The notes under the pieces: generated by a model | The model's input: only the letters and a program-made list of their open reading frames with translations | What the model was told of the DNA's origin: nothing | The model's database searches: none | Translations under genes and position numbers: made by a program | In this document: in pieces, positions 15,932-25,071 of the stretch | Layout: the number at the start of each line of letters is the position of its first letter | Position numbering within the stretch: the first letter of the stretch is position 1 | Assembly (NCBI RefSeq): GCF_007556755.1 | Contig: NZ_VJOO01000026.1 | Span: 1 to 35,482 of the forward strand | Origin: Tepidimonas fonticaldi | Lineage (GTDB): Bacteria > Pseudomonadota > Gammaproteobacteria > Burkholderiales > Burkholderiaceae_C | Length of the DNA: 35,482 nucleotides | Direction of reading: 5' to 3'

Positions 15932-16948
15932 TCAGCCTGCCGCACGCTCGCTCAGGGAGGGCACACGCTGCAAGGCCATGGCTGCGGCAGCGGTTCGGGT
16001 TTCCACGCCGAGCTTGGCATGGATGCGCTCCAGGTGCTTTTTCACCGTCGCCGGACTCGCGCCCAGGATGTCGCCAATGTCACGATTGGTCTTGCCTTTG
16101 GCCACCCAGTACAGCACTTCGGCCTCGCGCGCCGTCAGGCCAAAGGTTTGCATCAGCCCCTGTAGGGCGCTGGCGTCCGAGGTTTCCTGCATCACGATCA
16201 GCCACTCGCCGCCCTCCCCGTTGGGGGCGGCGTCGGCCGGATCGCCCACGGCACGGTGCAAGCGAAACGTCAACCGCCGCGGGCCGTGGCTCAAGGTCAG
16301 GCGGGGCGGCTCCACGGGGGCAGTAGCGCCCTGCCGGACATCGGGCACGTGGCGACGCAACCATTGCAGCACGGGCTCGGGCGTCTCGGGCGCCTGGGTG
16401 CCGCAATAGCGCCACAAAAGCTCCCGGGCCAGCGGGGTCTGCCACATCAAGCGGCCATCGCGTTCCCGCACCGTCATGGTGGCATAGCCAAAGGCATCCA
16501 GAGCGTTGCGCGCCTGCTCTTGCTCCAACTCCCCACGACGCACCTGCCGCGCCGTGCGCAAATGCACCCCCATGCGGGCGATCACCTCTTGGGGTTTGAC
16601 CGGCTTGGTCACGTAGTCCACCCCGCCCGCGTCCAGCGCCTGCAGCAGGTGCTCGGTCTCGGTCAACCCGGTCATGAAAATAATGGGAATGTGCGCCGTC
16701 TGCGGATCGGCCTTCAGGCGTCTGGCCACCTCGAAGCCATCCATGCCGGGCATGATGGCATCGAGCAGCACCACATCGGGCTGGGCCTGCCGCGCACGGG
16801 CGAGGGCGGCTTCGCCATCCAGGGCCACCAGAACCGTGTGCCCGGTTTCGTCCAGCGTGTCGTGCAAAACGGCCAAGTTTTCCGGCGCATCGTCCACGAT
16901 CAGGACCACCGGGGGAACGTCTTCAATCTCGTGAGGGTTCCAACGCAC
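15932..16948 (-). CDS. LuxR-type response regulator of the urea sensor pair
   Basis: A 338-aa response regulator. Residues 13-125 form a receiver domain with acidic pair Asp19/Asp20, phospho-acceptor Asp63 (LLDAIMPGMDG), Thr93 and Lys115. Residues ~150-255 look like a PAS-type module (NALDAFGYATMTVRERDGRLMW). Residues 268-325 are a LuxR/GerE helix-turn-helix (GLTAREAEVLYWVAKGKTNRDIG, then ATVKKHLERIHAKLGV). The start is a GTG at 16948: a full AGGAGG lies 6 bases before it, inside the end of the kinase gene. The frame is open 24 codons further upstream but without a ribosome site. The two genes overlap by 26 bases, so synthesis of sensor and regulator is coupled. The next gene downstream is urtA. 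Confidence 0.88.
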   Translation of the reverse strand: MRWNPHEIEDVPPVVLIVDDAPENLAVLHDTLDETGHTVLVALDGEAALARARQAQPDVVLLDAIMPGMDGFEVARRLKADPQTAHIPIIFMTGLTETEHLLQALDAGGVDYVTKPVKPQEVIARMGVHLRTARQVRRGELEQEQARNALDAFGYATMTVRERDGRLMWQTPLARELLWRYCGTQAPETPEPVLQWLRRHVPDVRQGATAPVEPPRLTLSHGPRRLTFRLHRAVGDPADAAPNGEGGEWLIVMQETSDASALQGLMQTFGLTAREAEVLYWVAKGKTNRDIGDILGASPATVKKHLERIHAKLGVETRTAAAAMALQRVPSLSERAAG

Positions 16949-19900
16949 CAAGCGCCTCCTGCAAGACCTGTTCAATCTGTTCAAACCGGAATTCACGTGC
17001 CCACACACGCAAGCGATCACCTGCGGGTCCGGGACACAGCTCGTCGAGGCAACGCACGAGGCCCCGGTAGTGGCCCAGCCGGGCAGATGCGATCAAGCCG
17101 CGCAAATCGGCCGCCGACAGCGTGCGCAAGCCCTCCCAAGACGTTTCGGGCGCCGGCGAATGCATGCGCTGGACCGGCAGGGGTGCCGATGGGGACGGCA
17201 ACCACGTCAGATCGAGTCGCCGGGCGAGCCAGCGCAGCAGGTCGTCACGCCGAACGGGCTTGACGAAAAAGTCGTGCGCGTGCAAGCCGACCGGGTTGTC
17301 CAGCCCCTTGTCAAAGGCATTGGCCGACACGACGGCCCATGCCGGGGCCGGCCAGCCCTGTCCTTGGGCCAGGGCCCGGATGCGCTCGAGCGCCTGCCAG
17401 CCGTCCATGCCGGGCATGGCCAGGTCCATGAACACCGCATCGGGGCGCAGCCCGGCCTCCAGCAGGGCCAGGGCTTGTTCGCCACAGGCAGCCAAGTGCA
17501 CCTCGAAGCCCAATGGGGCCAGCCAGCGTTGCAGCAATTGCCGGTCGTCTTCCTCGTTGTCCACGACCAGCAGGCAACGCCGCGGCCCGGCGTAGCCGTC
17601 CACCTGCAGCGGGCGGGCATCGGCCATCGCGAGCGCCTCGCCGTGCCATTCCGGCAGAAACAGACGCAGCCGGAATACACTGCCCCACCCCGGTGTGCTG
17701 TCAACGGTCATTTCGCCCCCCATGAGGTCGGCCAGCATCCGGGCGATGGTCAATCCCAGCCCAGCGCCATGGGCGCCCGGCTGCGCCGCGGCCAATCCCC
17801 GGGCAAACGGCTCGAACACCCGCTCCCGCTCGGCCGCAGTCATGCCAGGCCCGGTGTCGCAGACCTCGAACACCGCCATCTCGCGCACATACCGCACCCG
17901 CAAGGTCACGCCACCACGCACCGTGAACTTGACCGCATTGCCCAACAGGTTGATCAGGATCTGACGCAGCCGCCGGTCGTCGGCGCGCACGGCCTGCGGC
18001 CAGCGGGTGGGCGGCTCGAAAGCAAACGACAGTCCTTTGGCCTTGGCCTGCAGCTCGAACATGCCGGCCACATCCTGCAACAGAGCCTTGAGGTCCAGCG
18101 GCCTGACGTCGAGGGTCAGGCGGCCCGCCTCGATACGGGCAATATCGAGCGTGCCTTCGATCAGCGACAGCAGGTGCTCGCCACTGCGCAGGATGACCTG
18201 TACCGCATGGGCGCGATGGGGCGGCAGCGCAGCATCCTGCTGCAGGAGCTGGGCATAGCCCAGAATGCTGTTGAGCGGTGTGCGCAGCTCGTGGCTGATG
18301 GTGCTGACATAGCGCGTCTTGGCCTGGCTGGCCTGGTCGGCCTGTTCACGGGCCCGCTCGGCGGCCTGCTTGGCCTGCTGCAGGGCGGCATCGGTGCGGC
18401 GGTGGGATTCGATTTCCTCCATCAGCAGCCGGGTCTGCCGGTTGGATTCCTCCTGCGCCACCTCGCGGCTCTTGTGCGCCAGCACCAGCCACCAGGCGAC
18501 CACGGCCGCCACCATCAGCAAAGCCGCATACACCTTGATGAATCCGGCCTGCAAGGCTGCCAGTGCTTCCTCCCCCGCCGGCAGGGCATCGACCGACAGC
18601 AGCCGGTGCCACTCGTGGCGGTACAACACGGCCAGCACCGCCGCCAACATCGGAGCGATCACCAGCATCAGCAGCAGAAAATGCCCCAAACCGGCATCGA
18701 CCCGAGGCCACCAGCGTGGCGGTAACAAACGGTGCAGCACCTGCTCCCACTGACGCGAGAGGCGTGCATGGGGTTTGCACGCGTCGGCACAGCGGGCGTC
18801 GAGCGTGCAGCACAGCGAGCAAATGTCGCCCTGATAAGCTGGACAGTGCGCCATGTCCGGCGCTTCGTAAGCCGACTCGCAGACCACACAATGCTTGAGC
18901 GGTGCCAGGGCCACGTAGCGGCCATCGAGCCCGACGTCGGAGTGATCGCGATTGGCGGGCTCGGGCTGGCGGGCCAGGTAGTAGCGGCCGCGGGTGGCCC
19001 AGGCAATCAAGGGCGCGGTCAAAAATGCCGTCACCATGGCCACCACCGCCGAGAACGCCTGTGCCATCGGCCCCATCAGGCCCAAATGCGCGGCCATGCC
19101 CAGCGCCGACGCCAGCGTCATGGCCCCCACCCCCACGGGGTTGACGTCGTACAGATACGCCCGCTTGAACTCGATGCCACGCGGCGACCAGCCCAAAGGC
19201 TTGTTGATGACGAGATCGGCCACCACCGCCATGATCCACGCGATGGCGATGTTGGCATACAGGCCCAGCACATCGCCCAGGGCCTCGAACACGTTCATCT
19301 CCATGAGCATGAAGGCGATGGCCGTGTTGAACACCACCCACACCACCCGGCCTGGGTGATGGTGGGTCAGCCGGGAGAAAAAATTGCTCCACGCCAAGGA
19401 GCCTGCGTAAGCATTGGTGACGTTGATCTTGAGCTGCGACACCACCACGAACAGCGCCGTGGCCGCCACGGCCCAGCCGTGGGGCAACAGGTATTCGTAA
19501 GCGGCCAGGTACATCTGGTTCGGGTCCACCGCACGTTCGGCGCCCCCACCGTAGCTGAGCACCAGATGGGCCAGCAACACACCGCCCAGCATTTTCAGCA
19601 CGCCAATCACCACCCAGCCGGGGCCGCCGGCCACCACGCCCAGCCACCAGCGCCCCCGGGTGCGCTGGGTGGGCGGAGGCATGAAGCGCAAATAGTCGGC
19701 CTGCTCCCCCATCTGGGTGATCAGTGCCACCCCCACCGTCAGCGCCGCCCCAAACAAGTGCCACTGAAATGCACCGCCTTCGCCATCCGCCCCAGCATAG
19801 TGCGCCACCGCGGAAAACGCCTCCGGGTCCAGCCACGCCACGGCGACGAACGGCACGACCATCATCACCAGCCACAGGGGCTGCGTCCAGACCTGAAAGC

Positions 19901-20477
19901 GGCTGATGACCGACACCCCGTGCGTGACCAGCGGAATCACCACCAGGGCGCAGATCAGGTAGCCCCAAGCGGGCGGTATACCCAGCGCCAACTCCAGCGC
20001 ATAGGCCATCACCGCGGCTTCGAGCGCGAAAAAGATGAAGGTAAACGACGCATAGATGAGCGAGGTGATGGTGGACCCGATGTAACCGAACCCGGCACCG
20101 CGCGTCAGCAGGTCCATGTCCACGCCATAGCGGGCGGCGTAGACACTGATGGGCAATCCCGCCAAGAAAATGATCAACCCGGTGACCACGATGGCCCAAA
20201 AGGCGTTCAGAAACCCATACTGCACCAGCAACGTGGCCCCCACCGCCTCCAGGATGAGAAACGAGGCCACGCCAAACGCCGTGTTGGCCACCCGCCACTC
20301 CGACCATTTGCGAAACCGCTGCGGGGTGAAGCGCAGGGCGTAGTCTTCCAGCGTCTCGCTGGCCACCCAGCTGTTGTAATCCCTCCGCACCTTGACGATG
20401 CGCTGGACAGGAACGGCATGTTCGACGGCTTCGGGCTTCACGCCTGCTCCGGGTGCAGCTTTCGTGCCATGCGCCAT
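16923..20477 (-). CDS. NCS1 permease-histidine kinase-receiver fusion (putative urea/ureide sensor)
   Basis: An 1184-aa hybrid sensor kinase. Residues ~60-500 form a complete NCS1-type nucleobase/hydantoin permease with about 12 membrane helices ([54 protein letters not shown]). Residues 530-567 hold eight cysteines in the pattern C-x2-C-x11-C-x7-C-x2-CC-x5-C-x3-C. Two more helices (about 599-618 and 646-666) and a coiled coil (670-720) lead to a HisKA domain with His729 in HELRTPLN, an ATPase with N847, DTGPGM (874-879) and GAGLGL (904-909), and a receiver with Asp973, Asp1017 and Lys1073. The last ~70 residues are helical and unassigned. The overlapping regulator and urtA downstream indicate control of urea uptake. 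Transport-coupled kinases are known for the SLC5 family (CbrA); an NCS1 version is unusual. Ligand is inferred. Confidence 0.88.
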   Translation of the reverse strand: MAHGTKAAPGAGVKPEAVEHAVPVQRIVKVRRDYNSWVASETLEDYALRFTPQRFRKWSEWRVANTAFGVASFLILEAVGATLLVQYGFLNAFWAIVVTGLIIFLAGLPISVYAARYGVDMDLLTRGAGFGYIGSTITSLIYASFTFIFFALEAAVMAYALELALGIPPAWGYLICALVVIPLVTHGVSVISRFQVWTQPLWLVMMVVPFVAVAWLDPEAFSAVAHYAGADGEGGAFQWHLFGAALTVGVALITQMGEQADYLRFMPPPTQRTRGRWWLGVVAGGPGWVVIGVLKMLGGVLLAHLVLSYGGGAERAVDPNQMYLAAYEYLLPHGWAVAATALFVVVSQLKINVTNAYAGSLAWSNFFSRLTHHHPGRVVWVVFNTAIAFMLMEMNVFEALGDVLGLYANIAIAWIMAVVADLVINKPLGWSPRGIEFKRAYLYDVNPVGVGAMTLASALGMAAHLGLMGPMAQAFSAVVAMVTAFLTAPLIAWATRGRYYLARQPEPANRDHSDVGLDGRYVALAPLKHCVVCESAYEAPDMAHCPAYQGDICSLCCTLDARCADACKPHARLSRQWEQVLHRLLPPRWWPRVDAGLGHFLLLMLVIAPMLAAVLAVLYRHEWHRLLSVDALPAGEEALAALQAGFIKVYAALLMVAAVVAWWLVLAHKSREVAQEESNRQTRLLMEEIESHRRTDAALQQAKQAAERAREQADQASQAKTRYVSTISHELRTPLNSILGYAQLLQQDAALPPHRAHAVQVILRSGEHLLSLIEGTLDIARIEAGRLTLDVRPLDLKALLQDVAGMFELQAKAKGLSFAFEPPTRWPQAVRADDRRLRQILINLLGNAVKFTVRGGVTLRVRYVREMAVFEVCDTGPGMTAAERERVFEPFARGLAAAQPGAHGAGLGLTIARMLADLMGGEMTVDSTPGWGSVFRLRLFLPEWHGEALAMADARPLQVDGYAGPRRCLLVVDNEEDDRQLLQRWLAPLGFEVHLAACGEQALALLEAGLRPDAVFMDLAMPGMDGWQALERIRALAQGQGWPAPAWAVVSANAFDKGLDNPVGLHAHDFFVKPVRRDDLLRWLARRLDLTWLPSPSAPLPVQRMHSPAPETSWEGLRTLSAADLRGLIASARLGHYRGLVRCLDELCPGPAGDRLRVWAREFRFEQIEQVLQEALGALEPSRD
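16955..16960 (-). promoter_or_regulatory. Shine-Dalgarno AGGAGG that sets the response regulator start
   Basis: AGGAGG on the minus strand lies inside the 3' end of the kinase gene, 6 bases before a GTG at 16948. It decides the regulator start and gives a 26-base overlap with the kinase gene, a layout for stoichiometric coupled translation. Confidence 0.75.
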
Positions 20478-20490
20478 CCAGCGTATGGCG
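20472..20490. promoter_or_regulatory. Inverted repeat overlapping the sensor kinase start codon
   Basis: CGCCAT and ATGGCG flank a 7-base spacer in the divergent kinase/ureA region and cover the kinase ATG (20475-20477). The minus-strand sequence CATACGC occurs here and in the repeat upstream of urtA, so the site could be an autoregulatory target of the LuxR-type regulator, also placed to act on ureA. Part of the symmetry may be chance. Confidence 0.3.
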
Positions 20491-20525
20491 ACCTGTCACG
20501 GTCAACAGGCATACTGCCCGAACCT

Positions 20526-20541
20526 AGGCACGCATATTGCA
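20526..20541 (+). promoter_or_regulatory. Sigma-54-like -24/-12 element immediately upstream of ureA
   Basis: AGGCACGCATATTGCA carries GGCACG and TTGCA, with GG (20527-20528) and GC (20539-20540) exactly 10 bases apart. Only the first T of the RpoN consensus is missing. Start would fall at about 20552, one base before the ureA ATG, leaving practically no leader. Either ureA is read from a leaderless message or the match is fortuitous. A poor NtrC-like sequence is at 20386-20402. Confidence 0.45.
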
Positions 20542-20552
20542 AGAGCCAGCCC

Positions 20553-20855
20553 ATGGAACTCTCCCCCCGCGACAAAGACAAGCTGCTCATCTTCACCGCC
20601 GCGCTGCTGGCCGAGCGCCGGCGCGCGCGCGGGCTCAAGCTCAACTACCCCGAGGCGGCGGCCCTGATCAGCGCCTATGTGATGGAAGGGGCCCGCGACG
20701 GCAAGACGGTGGCCGAGCTCATGAGCGAAGGCCGCACCGTGCTCAGCCGCACCGACGTCATGGAGGGCGTGCCGGAGATGCTCGCCGACATCCAGGTCGA
20801 GGCGACCTTCCCCGACGGCACCAAGCTCGTCACCGTGCACCAGCCCATCGTCTGA
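20553..20855 (+). CDS. ureA: Urease gamma subunit UreA
   Basis: A 100-aa structural subunit of the (alpha-beta-gamma)3 nickel urease that hydrolyses urea to ammonia and carbamate. [23 protein letters not shown] at the N-terminus, [14 protein letters not shown] and the C-terminal [13 protein letters not shown] are classic, and the length is exactly that of the family. The upstream ribosome site is poor (AAGAG at 20541-20545). First gene of the ureA-orf-ureBCEFG operon, divergent from the sensor kinase. Confidence 0.97.
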   Translation: MELSPRDKDKLLIFTAALLAERRRARGLKLNYPEAAALISAYVMEGARDGKTVAELMSEGRTVLSRTDVMEGVPEMLADIQVEATFPDGTKLVTVHQPIV

Positions 20856-20875
20856 ACCGCTCCAGGAACCCCGAT

Positions 20876-21055
20876 ATGCCCTTCACCGCCAAGCTCCCCC
20901 GCCTGCTCGCCCCGGCCCTGACCTGGCTGACCCACGCGGCCCATGCACACGAGGGCCACGGCCTGCCCGGCGCCCACTGGCACGCCACCGACGTGCTGGG
21001 CTTCGTGGGTCTGGCCGCGGCCATCGGTGCGGTCATCTGGTTCACCCGCAAATGA
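20876..21055 (+). CDS. Small His-rich single-span membrane peptide in the urease operon
   Basis: A 59-aa product between ureA and ureB, starting 20 bases after the ureA stop with AGGA 8-11 bases before the ATG. The N-terminal part is a signal-like hydrophobic segment ([18 protein letters not shown]), then comes [15 protein letters not shown] with five closely spaced histidines, and then a membrane helix ([20 protein letters not shown]) ending in basic residues. It resembles the metal-binding N-terminus of HupE/UreJ nickel permeases but is far too short (they have ~190 residues) to be one. Position and histidines suggest a nickel- or urea-linked membrane role. I do not recognise a characterised family. 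Confidence 0.65.
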   Translation: MPFTAKLPRLLAPALTWLTHAAHAHEGHGLPGAHWHATDVLGFVGLAAAIGAVIWFTRK

Positions 21056-21065
21056 GGGAGCGCCC

Positions 21066-21371
21066 ATGATCCCCGGCGAGCTTTTCATCGACGCGGGCGA
21101 GCACCCGCTCAACCCCGGGCGGCGCACCGTCACCGTGGTGGTGGTCAACACAGCCGACCGCCCCATCCAGGTCGGCTCGCACTACCACTTTGCCGAAACC
21201 AATGCCGCGCTGTCGTTCGACCGCGCCGCCGCGCGCGGCATGCGTCTGAACATCGCCAGCGGGACCGCCGTGCGCTTCGAGCCCGGCCAGCAGCGCACCG
21301 TCGAACTGGTGGACTACGCTGGCGCCCGCGCCGTGTACGGCTTTCGCGGCCTGGTGCAAGGAGCGTTGTGA
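21066..21371 (+). CDS. ureB: Urease beta subunit UreB
   Basis: A 101-aa structural urease subunit. [53 protein letters not shown] and the C-terminal [25 protein letters not shown] are hallmark segments. GGGAG lies shortly upstream and the gene begins 11 bases after the small His-rich gene. The stop TGA overlaps the ureC ATG as TGATG, so synthesis of beta and alpha subunits is coupled. Confidence 0.97.
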   Translation: MIPGELFIDAGEHPLNPGRRTVTVVVVNTADRPIQVGSHYHFAETNAALSFDRAAARGMRLNIASGTAVRFEPGQQRTVELVDYAGARAVYGFRGLVQGAL

Positions 21372-23116
21372 TGGCCAGCATTTCCCGCCGCGCCTATGCC
21401 GAGATGTTCGGCCCCACCGTGGGCGACCGGGTGCGCCTGGGTGACACCGCCCTGGTCATCGAAGTCGAGCGCGACCACACCCTGCAAGCCGGCGGCTATG
21501 GGGAGGAGGTCAAGTTTGGTGGCGGCAAGACCATCCGCGACGGCATGGGCCAGAGCCAGCGCAGCCGCGCCCAGGGCGCGGTCGATCTGGTCATCACCAA
21601 CGCCCTCATCGTGGACCACTGGGGCATCGTCAAGGCCGACATCGGCGTCAAGGACAGCCGCATCGTCGGCATCGGCAAGGCCGGCAACCCCGACGTGCAG
21701 CCGGGCGTGGACATCGTCATCGGCCCGGGCACCGAAATCCTGGCCGGCGAAGGCCTGATCGTCACCGCCGGCGGCTACGACAGCCACATCCACTTCATCT
21801 GCCCGCAGCAGATCGAAGAGGCGCTCATGTCCGGCATCACCACCATGACGGGCGGCGGCACGGGCCCCGCCACCGGCACCAACGCCACCACCTGCACGCC
21901 AGGGCCGTGGCACATCGAGCGCATGCTGCAGGCGGCGGATGCCTTCCCCATGAACCTGGGTTTTTTGGGCAAGGGCAACGCCAGCCAGCCGCAGGGGCTG
22001 ATGGAGCAGGTGGAGGCCGGCGCCATCGGAATGAAGCTGCACGAGGACTGGGGCACCACCCCGGCCGCCATCGACGCCTGCCTGGACGTGGCGGAGCAGA
22101 CCGACACCCAGATCTGCATCCACACCGACACGCTCAACGAAAGCGGCTTCGTGGAGGACTCCATCGCCGCCTTCAAGGGCCGCACCATCCACACCTTCCA
22201 CTGCGAAGGCGCGGGCGGCGGCCACGCGCCCGACATCCTCAAGGTGGTGGGCGAAGCCAATGTGCTGCCCTCCTCCACCAACCCCACGCGGCCCTACACC
22301 GTCAACACGCTGGAAGAGCACGTGGACATGCTGATGGTGTGCCACCACCTGGACGCCTCCATCGCCGAGGACCTGGCCTTTGCCGAAAGCCGCATCCGCA
22401 AGGAAACCATCGCCGCCGAGGACATCCTGCACGACCTGGGCGCCATCAGCATCATGAGCAGCGACAGCCAGGCCATGGGCCGGGTGGGCGAGGTCATCTG
22501 CCGCACCTGGCAGACCGCGCACAAGATGAAGGTGCAGCGCGGCTGGCTGCCCCCCACGCCGGGCCGCGACGAGCCGGTGGAGCAAAACGACCGCAACGAC
22601 AACTTCCGCGTCAAGCGCTACATCGCCAAATACACCCTCAACCCCGCCATTGCGCACGGCGTCAGCCACATCGTCGGCTCGGTGGAGGTGGGCAAATGGG
22701 CCGACCTGGTGCTATGGAAGCCGGCTTTCTTCGGCATCAAGCCCGCGCTCGTCCTCAAGGGCGGCATGATCGCCGCCGCCGCCATGGGCGACCCCAACGC
22801 CTCCATCCCCACGCCGCAGCCGGTGCACTACCGGCCGATGTTTGGCAGCTTCGGCGCAGCCCTGCACAAAACGTCGCTGACCTTCGTGTCCCAGGCCGGG
22901 CTGGCCGCGGGCATCGGCCAGCGCTACGGCCTGCAGAAACCGCTGGTGGCCGTGCAGGGCTGCCGCACCATCGGCAAGCGCGACATGGTGCTCAACGACT
23001 ACGCGCCGCGCATGGACATCGACCCGCAGACCTACGCCGTGCGCGCCGACGGGGTGCTGCTGACCTGCGAGCCCGCCGCCGAGCTGCCGCTGGCCCAGCG
23101 CTATTGCCTGTTCTGA
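21371..23116 (+). CDS. ureC: Urease alpha subunit UreC (catalytic)
   Basis: A 581-aa catalytic subunit with the binickel centre. All ligands are present, shifted by five from Klebsiella numbering: His139 and His141 ([11 protein letters not shown]), carbamylated Lys222 (MKLHEDWG), His224, His251, His277 and Asp365. The flap has Cys324 and His325 (MVCHHLD). The start is the ATG at 21371, with AAGGAG 7 bases upstream; a GTG at 21368 would be only 4 bases away. No residue is missing, so the enzyme should be active. Confidence 0.98.
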   Translation: MASISRRAYAEMFGPTVGDRVRLGDTALVIEVERDHTLQAGGYGEEVKFGGGKTIRDGMGQSQRSRAQGAVDLVITNALIVDHWGIVKADIGVKDSRIVGIGKAGNPDVQPGVDIVIGPGTEILAGEGLIVTAGGYDSHIHFICPQQIEEALMSGITTMTGGGTGPATGTNATTCTPGPWHIERMLQAADAFPMNLGFLGKGNASQPQGLMEQVEAGAIGMKLHEDWGTTPAAIDACLDVAEQTDTQICIHTDTLNESGFVEDSIAAFKGRTIHTFHCEGAGGGHAPDILKVVGEANVLPSSTNPTRPYTVNTLEEHVDMLMVCHHLDASIAEDLAFAESRIRKETIAAEDILHDLGAISIMSSDSQAMGRVGEVICRTWQTAHKMKVQRGWLPPTPGRDEPVEQNDRNDNFRVKRYIAKYTLNPAIAHGVSHIVGSVEVGKWADLVLWKPAFFGIKPALVLKGGMIAAAAMGDPNASIPTPQPVHYRPMFGSFGAALHKTSLTFVSQAGLAAGIGQRYGLQKPLVAVQGCRTIGKRDMVLNDYAPRMDIDPQTYAVRADGVLLTCEPAAELPLAQRYCLF

Positions 23117-23124
23117 ACGCCGCC

Positions 23125-23652
23125 ATGTTGACCGCCGCCCGCCTCATCCCCCGTGGCCAGGGCCTGGCCCCCGCCCTGCTCGACCGCAGCGCCTGGATCA
23201 GCCTGGACTGGGATCAGCGCCAGAAAAGCCGCTTCGACTGCGACGACTCGCACGGGCGCCGGGTGGGGGTGTTTCTGGCACCCGGCACGGTGCTGCGCGG
23301 CGGGGATGTGCTGCTCACCGAGGACGGGGCGCTGCTGCGCGTGCAGGCGGCCGCCCAGCCCGTCCTGCGCGTGACCCCATGCCCCGAACACGGCACCCCG
23401 CTGGACCTGCTGCGCGCGGCCTACCACCTGGGCAACCGGCATGTGCCGCTGGAGGTGCAAGCCGATCACCTGAAGCTCGAACCCGACCCGGTGCTGGCCG
23501 ACATGCTGCGGCAGATGCACCTGATCGTGACCAAAACACGGGAGCCGTTCGAACCCGAAGCCGGGGCCTATGCCGCTCACTCCCATGGGCATCGCCACGG
23601 GCATTCCCACGAACACACCCACGGCCACCCGCACAACCTGCCCCCGCCGTGA
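23125..23652 (+). CDS. ureE: Urease nickel metallochaperone UreE
   Basis: A 175-aa nickel donor for urease maturation. An N-terminal peptide-binding domain (residues 1-~75, DQRQKSRFDCDDSHGRRVGVFL) is followed by the metal-binding domain with YHLGNRHVPLEV (the conserved interface histidine) and ADMLRQMHLIV. The tail has nine histidines alternating with Gly, Ser and other residues (HSHGHRHGHSHEHTHGHPH), a Klebsiella-type nickel store. It begins 8 bases after the ureC stop, and its TGA overlaps the GTG of ureF. Confidence 0.97.
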   Translation: MLTAARLIPRGQGLAPALLDRSAWISLDWDQRQKSRFDCDDSHGRRVGVFLAPGTVLRGGDVLLTEDGALLRVQAAAQPVLRVTPCPEHGTPLDLLRAAYHLGNRHVPLEVQADHLKLEPDPVLADMLRQMHLIVTKTREPFEPEAGAYAAHSHGHRHGHSHEHTHGHPHNLPPP

Positions 23653-24359
23653 GCACCCCGCCCGTGGCCGCCTCATCGACCCTTTTGCCCCTGCTCTGGC
23701 TGGCCTCGCCCGCCCTGCCGGTGGGCGCTTTCTCGTATTCCGAGGGGCTGGAAGCGGCGGTGGAGGCCGGCTGGGTGCATGACGAGGCCAGTGCCGGCGA
23801 CTGGATCGAGGATCAATTGCACCTGAGCCTCGCCCGCGCCGATCTGCCCGCCACGGCCCGCGCCTGGTCCGCCGCGCGCGCGGGGGATGCGGCCGCCCTG
23901 CGGGCACTGGACGACTGGGTGCGGCACAGCCGCGAGACCGCCGAGCTGCGGCTGCAAACCGAACAGATCGGCCACGGGCTGTGGGCCTGGTTGGACAGCC
24001 TGGATGCGCGCCCGGCCGGCTGGTGGCCCCACCCCACGCCCCCGACCCAGCCGGTCGCGCTGGGGATGGCCCTGGCCGTGCAGGCCCATCCCGACACGCC
24101 GCTTGCGGATGCGCTGGCGGCCATCGCCTTCGGGTGGGCGGAAAACGCCGTGCAGGCGGCCATCAAAGCCGTTCCCCTGGGCCAGGCCGCCGGCCAGCGC
24201 ATCCTGCGCCGGCTCGTCCAGCAGATCCCAGCCGCCGTCGACGACGCGTGCCGCCGCAGCCACGACGCCGACCCGCTGGCCCTGCAGGCCTATACCCCCG
24301 GGCTGGGCGTGCTGTCCAGCCGCCACGAAACCCAGTACTCGCGCCTCTTCCGCTCATGA
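23649..24359 (+). CDS. ureF: Urease accessory protein UreF
   Basis: A 236-aa all-helical protein that binds UreD and gates UreG during nickel insertion. [30 protein letters not shown] near the N-terminus and [14 protein letters not shown] at the C-terminus are family signatures. The start is a GTG at 23649 that overlaps the ureE stop as GTGA, fitting the expected N-terminus; no ATG in frame is as well placed. Its stop overlaps the ureG ATG as ATGA. Confidence 0.96.
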   Translation: MSTPPVAASSTLLPLLWLASPALPVGAFSYSEGLEAAVEAGWVHDEASAGDWIEDQLHLSLARADLPATARAWSAARAGDAAALRALDDWVRHSRETAELRLQTEQIGHGLWAWLDSLDARPAGWWPHPTPPTQPVALGMALAVQAHPDTPLADALAAIAFGWAENAVQAAIKAVPLGQAAGQRILRRLVQQIPAAVDDACRRSHDADPLALQAYTPGLGVLSSRHETQYSRLFRS

Positions 24360-25033
24360 ACGCCCCCCTCGTCCCCCCCGCTGCCGCCCTGCACCACATC
24401 CCCGGCCGCACCAAACGGCTGCCCCCGCTGCGCGTCGGCATCGGCGGGCCGGTCGGCTCCGGCAAAACCACGCTGCTGGAGATGCTGTGCAAGGCGATGC
24501 GCAACCGCTGGGACCTCGTCGCCATCACCAACGACATCTACACCAAGGAAGACCAACGCCTGCTCACCCTCAGCGGCGCGCTGCCACCGGAGCGCATCCT
24601 CGGCGTGGAGACCGGCGGCTGCCCGCACACCGCCATCCGCGAGGACTGCTCCATCAACCTGGAGGCCATCGACCGCATGCTGCGCCAGTTCCCCAACGCC
24701 GACATCGTGTTCGTCGAAAGCGGCGGCGACAACCTGGCCGCCACCTTCAGCCCGGAGCTGTCCGACCTGACGATTTACGTGATCGACGTCGCCGCCGGCG
24801 AAAAAATCCCCCGCAAAGGCGGCCCCGGCATCACCAAGAGCGACTTGTTCGTCATCAACAAGACCGACCTCGCCCCCCACGTCGGCGCCAACCTGGACGT
24901 GATGGCCGCCGACACCGCCCGCATGCGGCCCGACCCGCAGCGCCGTCCCTGGGTGATGACCAACCTCAAGACCCTGCAAGGCGTGGACGAGGTGGTGGCG
25001 TTCATCGAACGGCGCGGGCTGCTCACCGCCTGA
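24356..25033 (+). CDS. ureG: Urease accessory GTPase UreG
   Basis: A 225-aa SIMIBI-class GTPase that powers nickel delivery. P-loop [10 protein letters not shown] (residues 30-39), [30 protein letters not shown] with the CPH nickel-binding motif, [17 protein letters not shown], and the base-recognition NKTDLA are all intact. It is translationally coupled to ureF (ATGA) and closes the urease operon. The prepilin peptidase gene follows after 38 bases. Confidence 0.98.
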   Translation: MNAPLVPPAAALHHIPGRTKRLPPLRVGIGGPVGSGKTTLLEMLCKAMRNRWDLVAITNDIYTKEDQRLLTLSGALPPERILGVETGGCPHTAIREDCSINLEAIDRMLRQFPNADIVFVESGGDNLAATFSPELSDLTIYVIDVAAGEKIPRKGGPGITKSDLFVINKTDLAPHVGANLDVMAADTARMRPDPQRRPWVMTNLKTLQGVDEVVAFIERRGLLTA

Positions 25034-25071
25034 GCGCAGGGCTGGACTTCCGCAGCCACTACACTGCGGAC

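Noticed and set aside
18732-20552. Long plus-strand frame running in front of ureA, antisense to the sensor kinase
   Set aside because: UreA is 100 aa and starts canonically at 20553; the upstream extension is antisense to well-defined permease and kinase coding sequence.
20876-21055. HupE/UreJ nickel permease
   Set aside because: Only the His-rich start is reminiscent; the gene has one membrane helix after it, and the downstream DNA is ureB, not a truncated permease.
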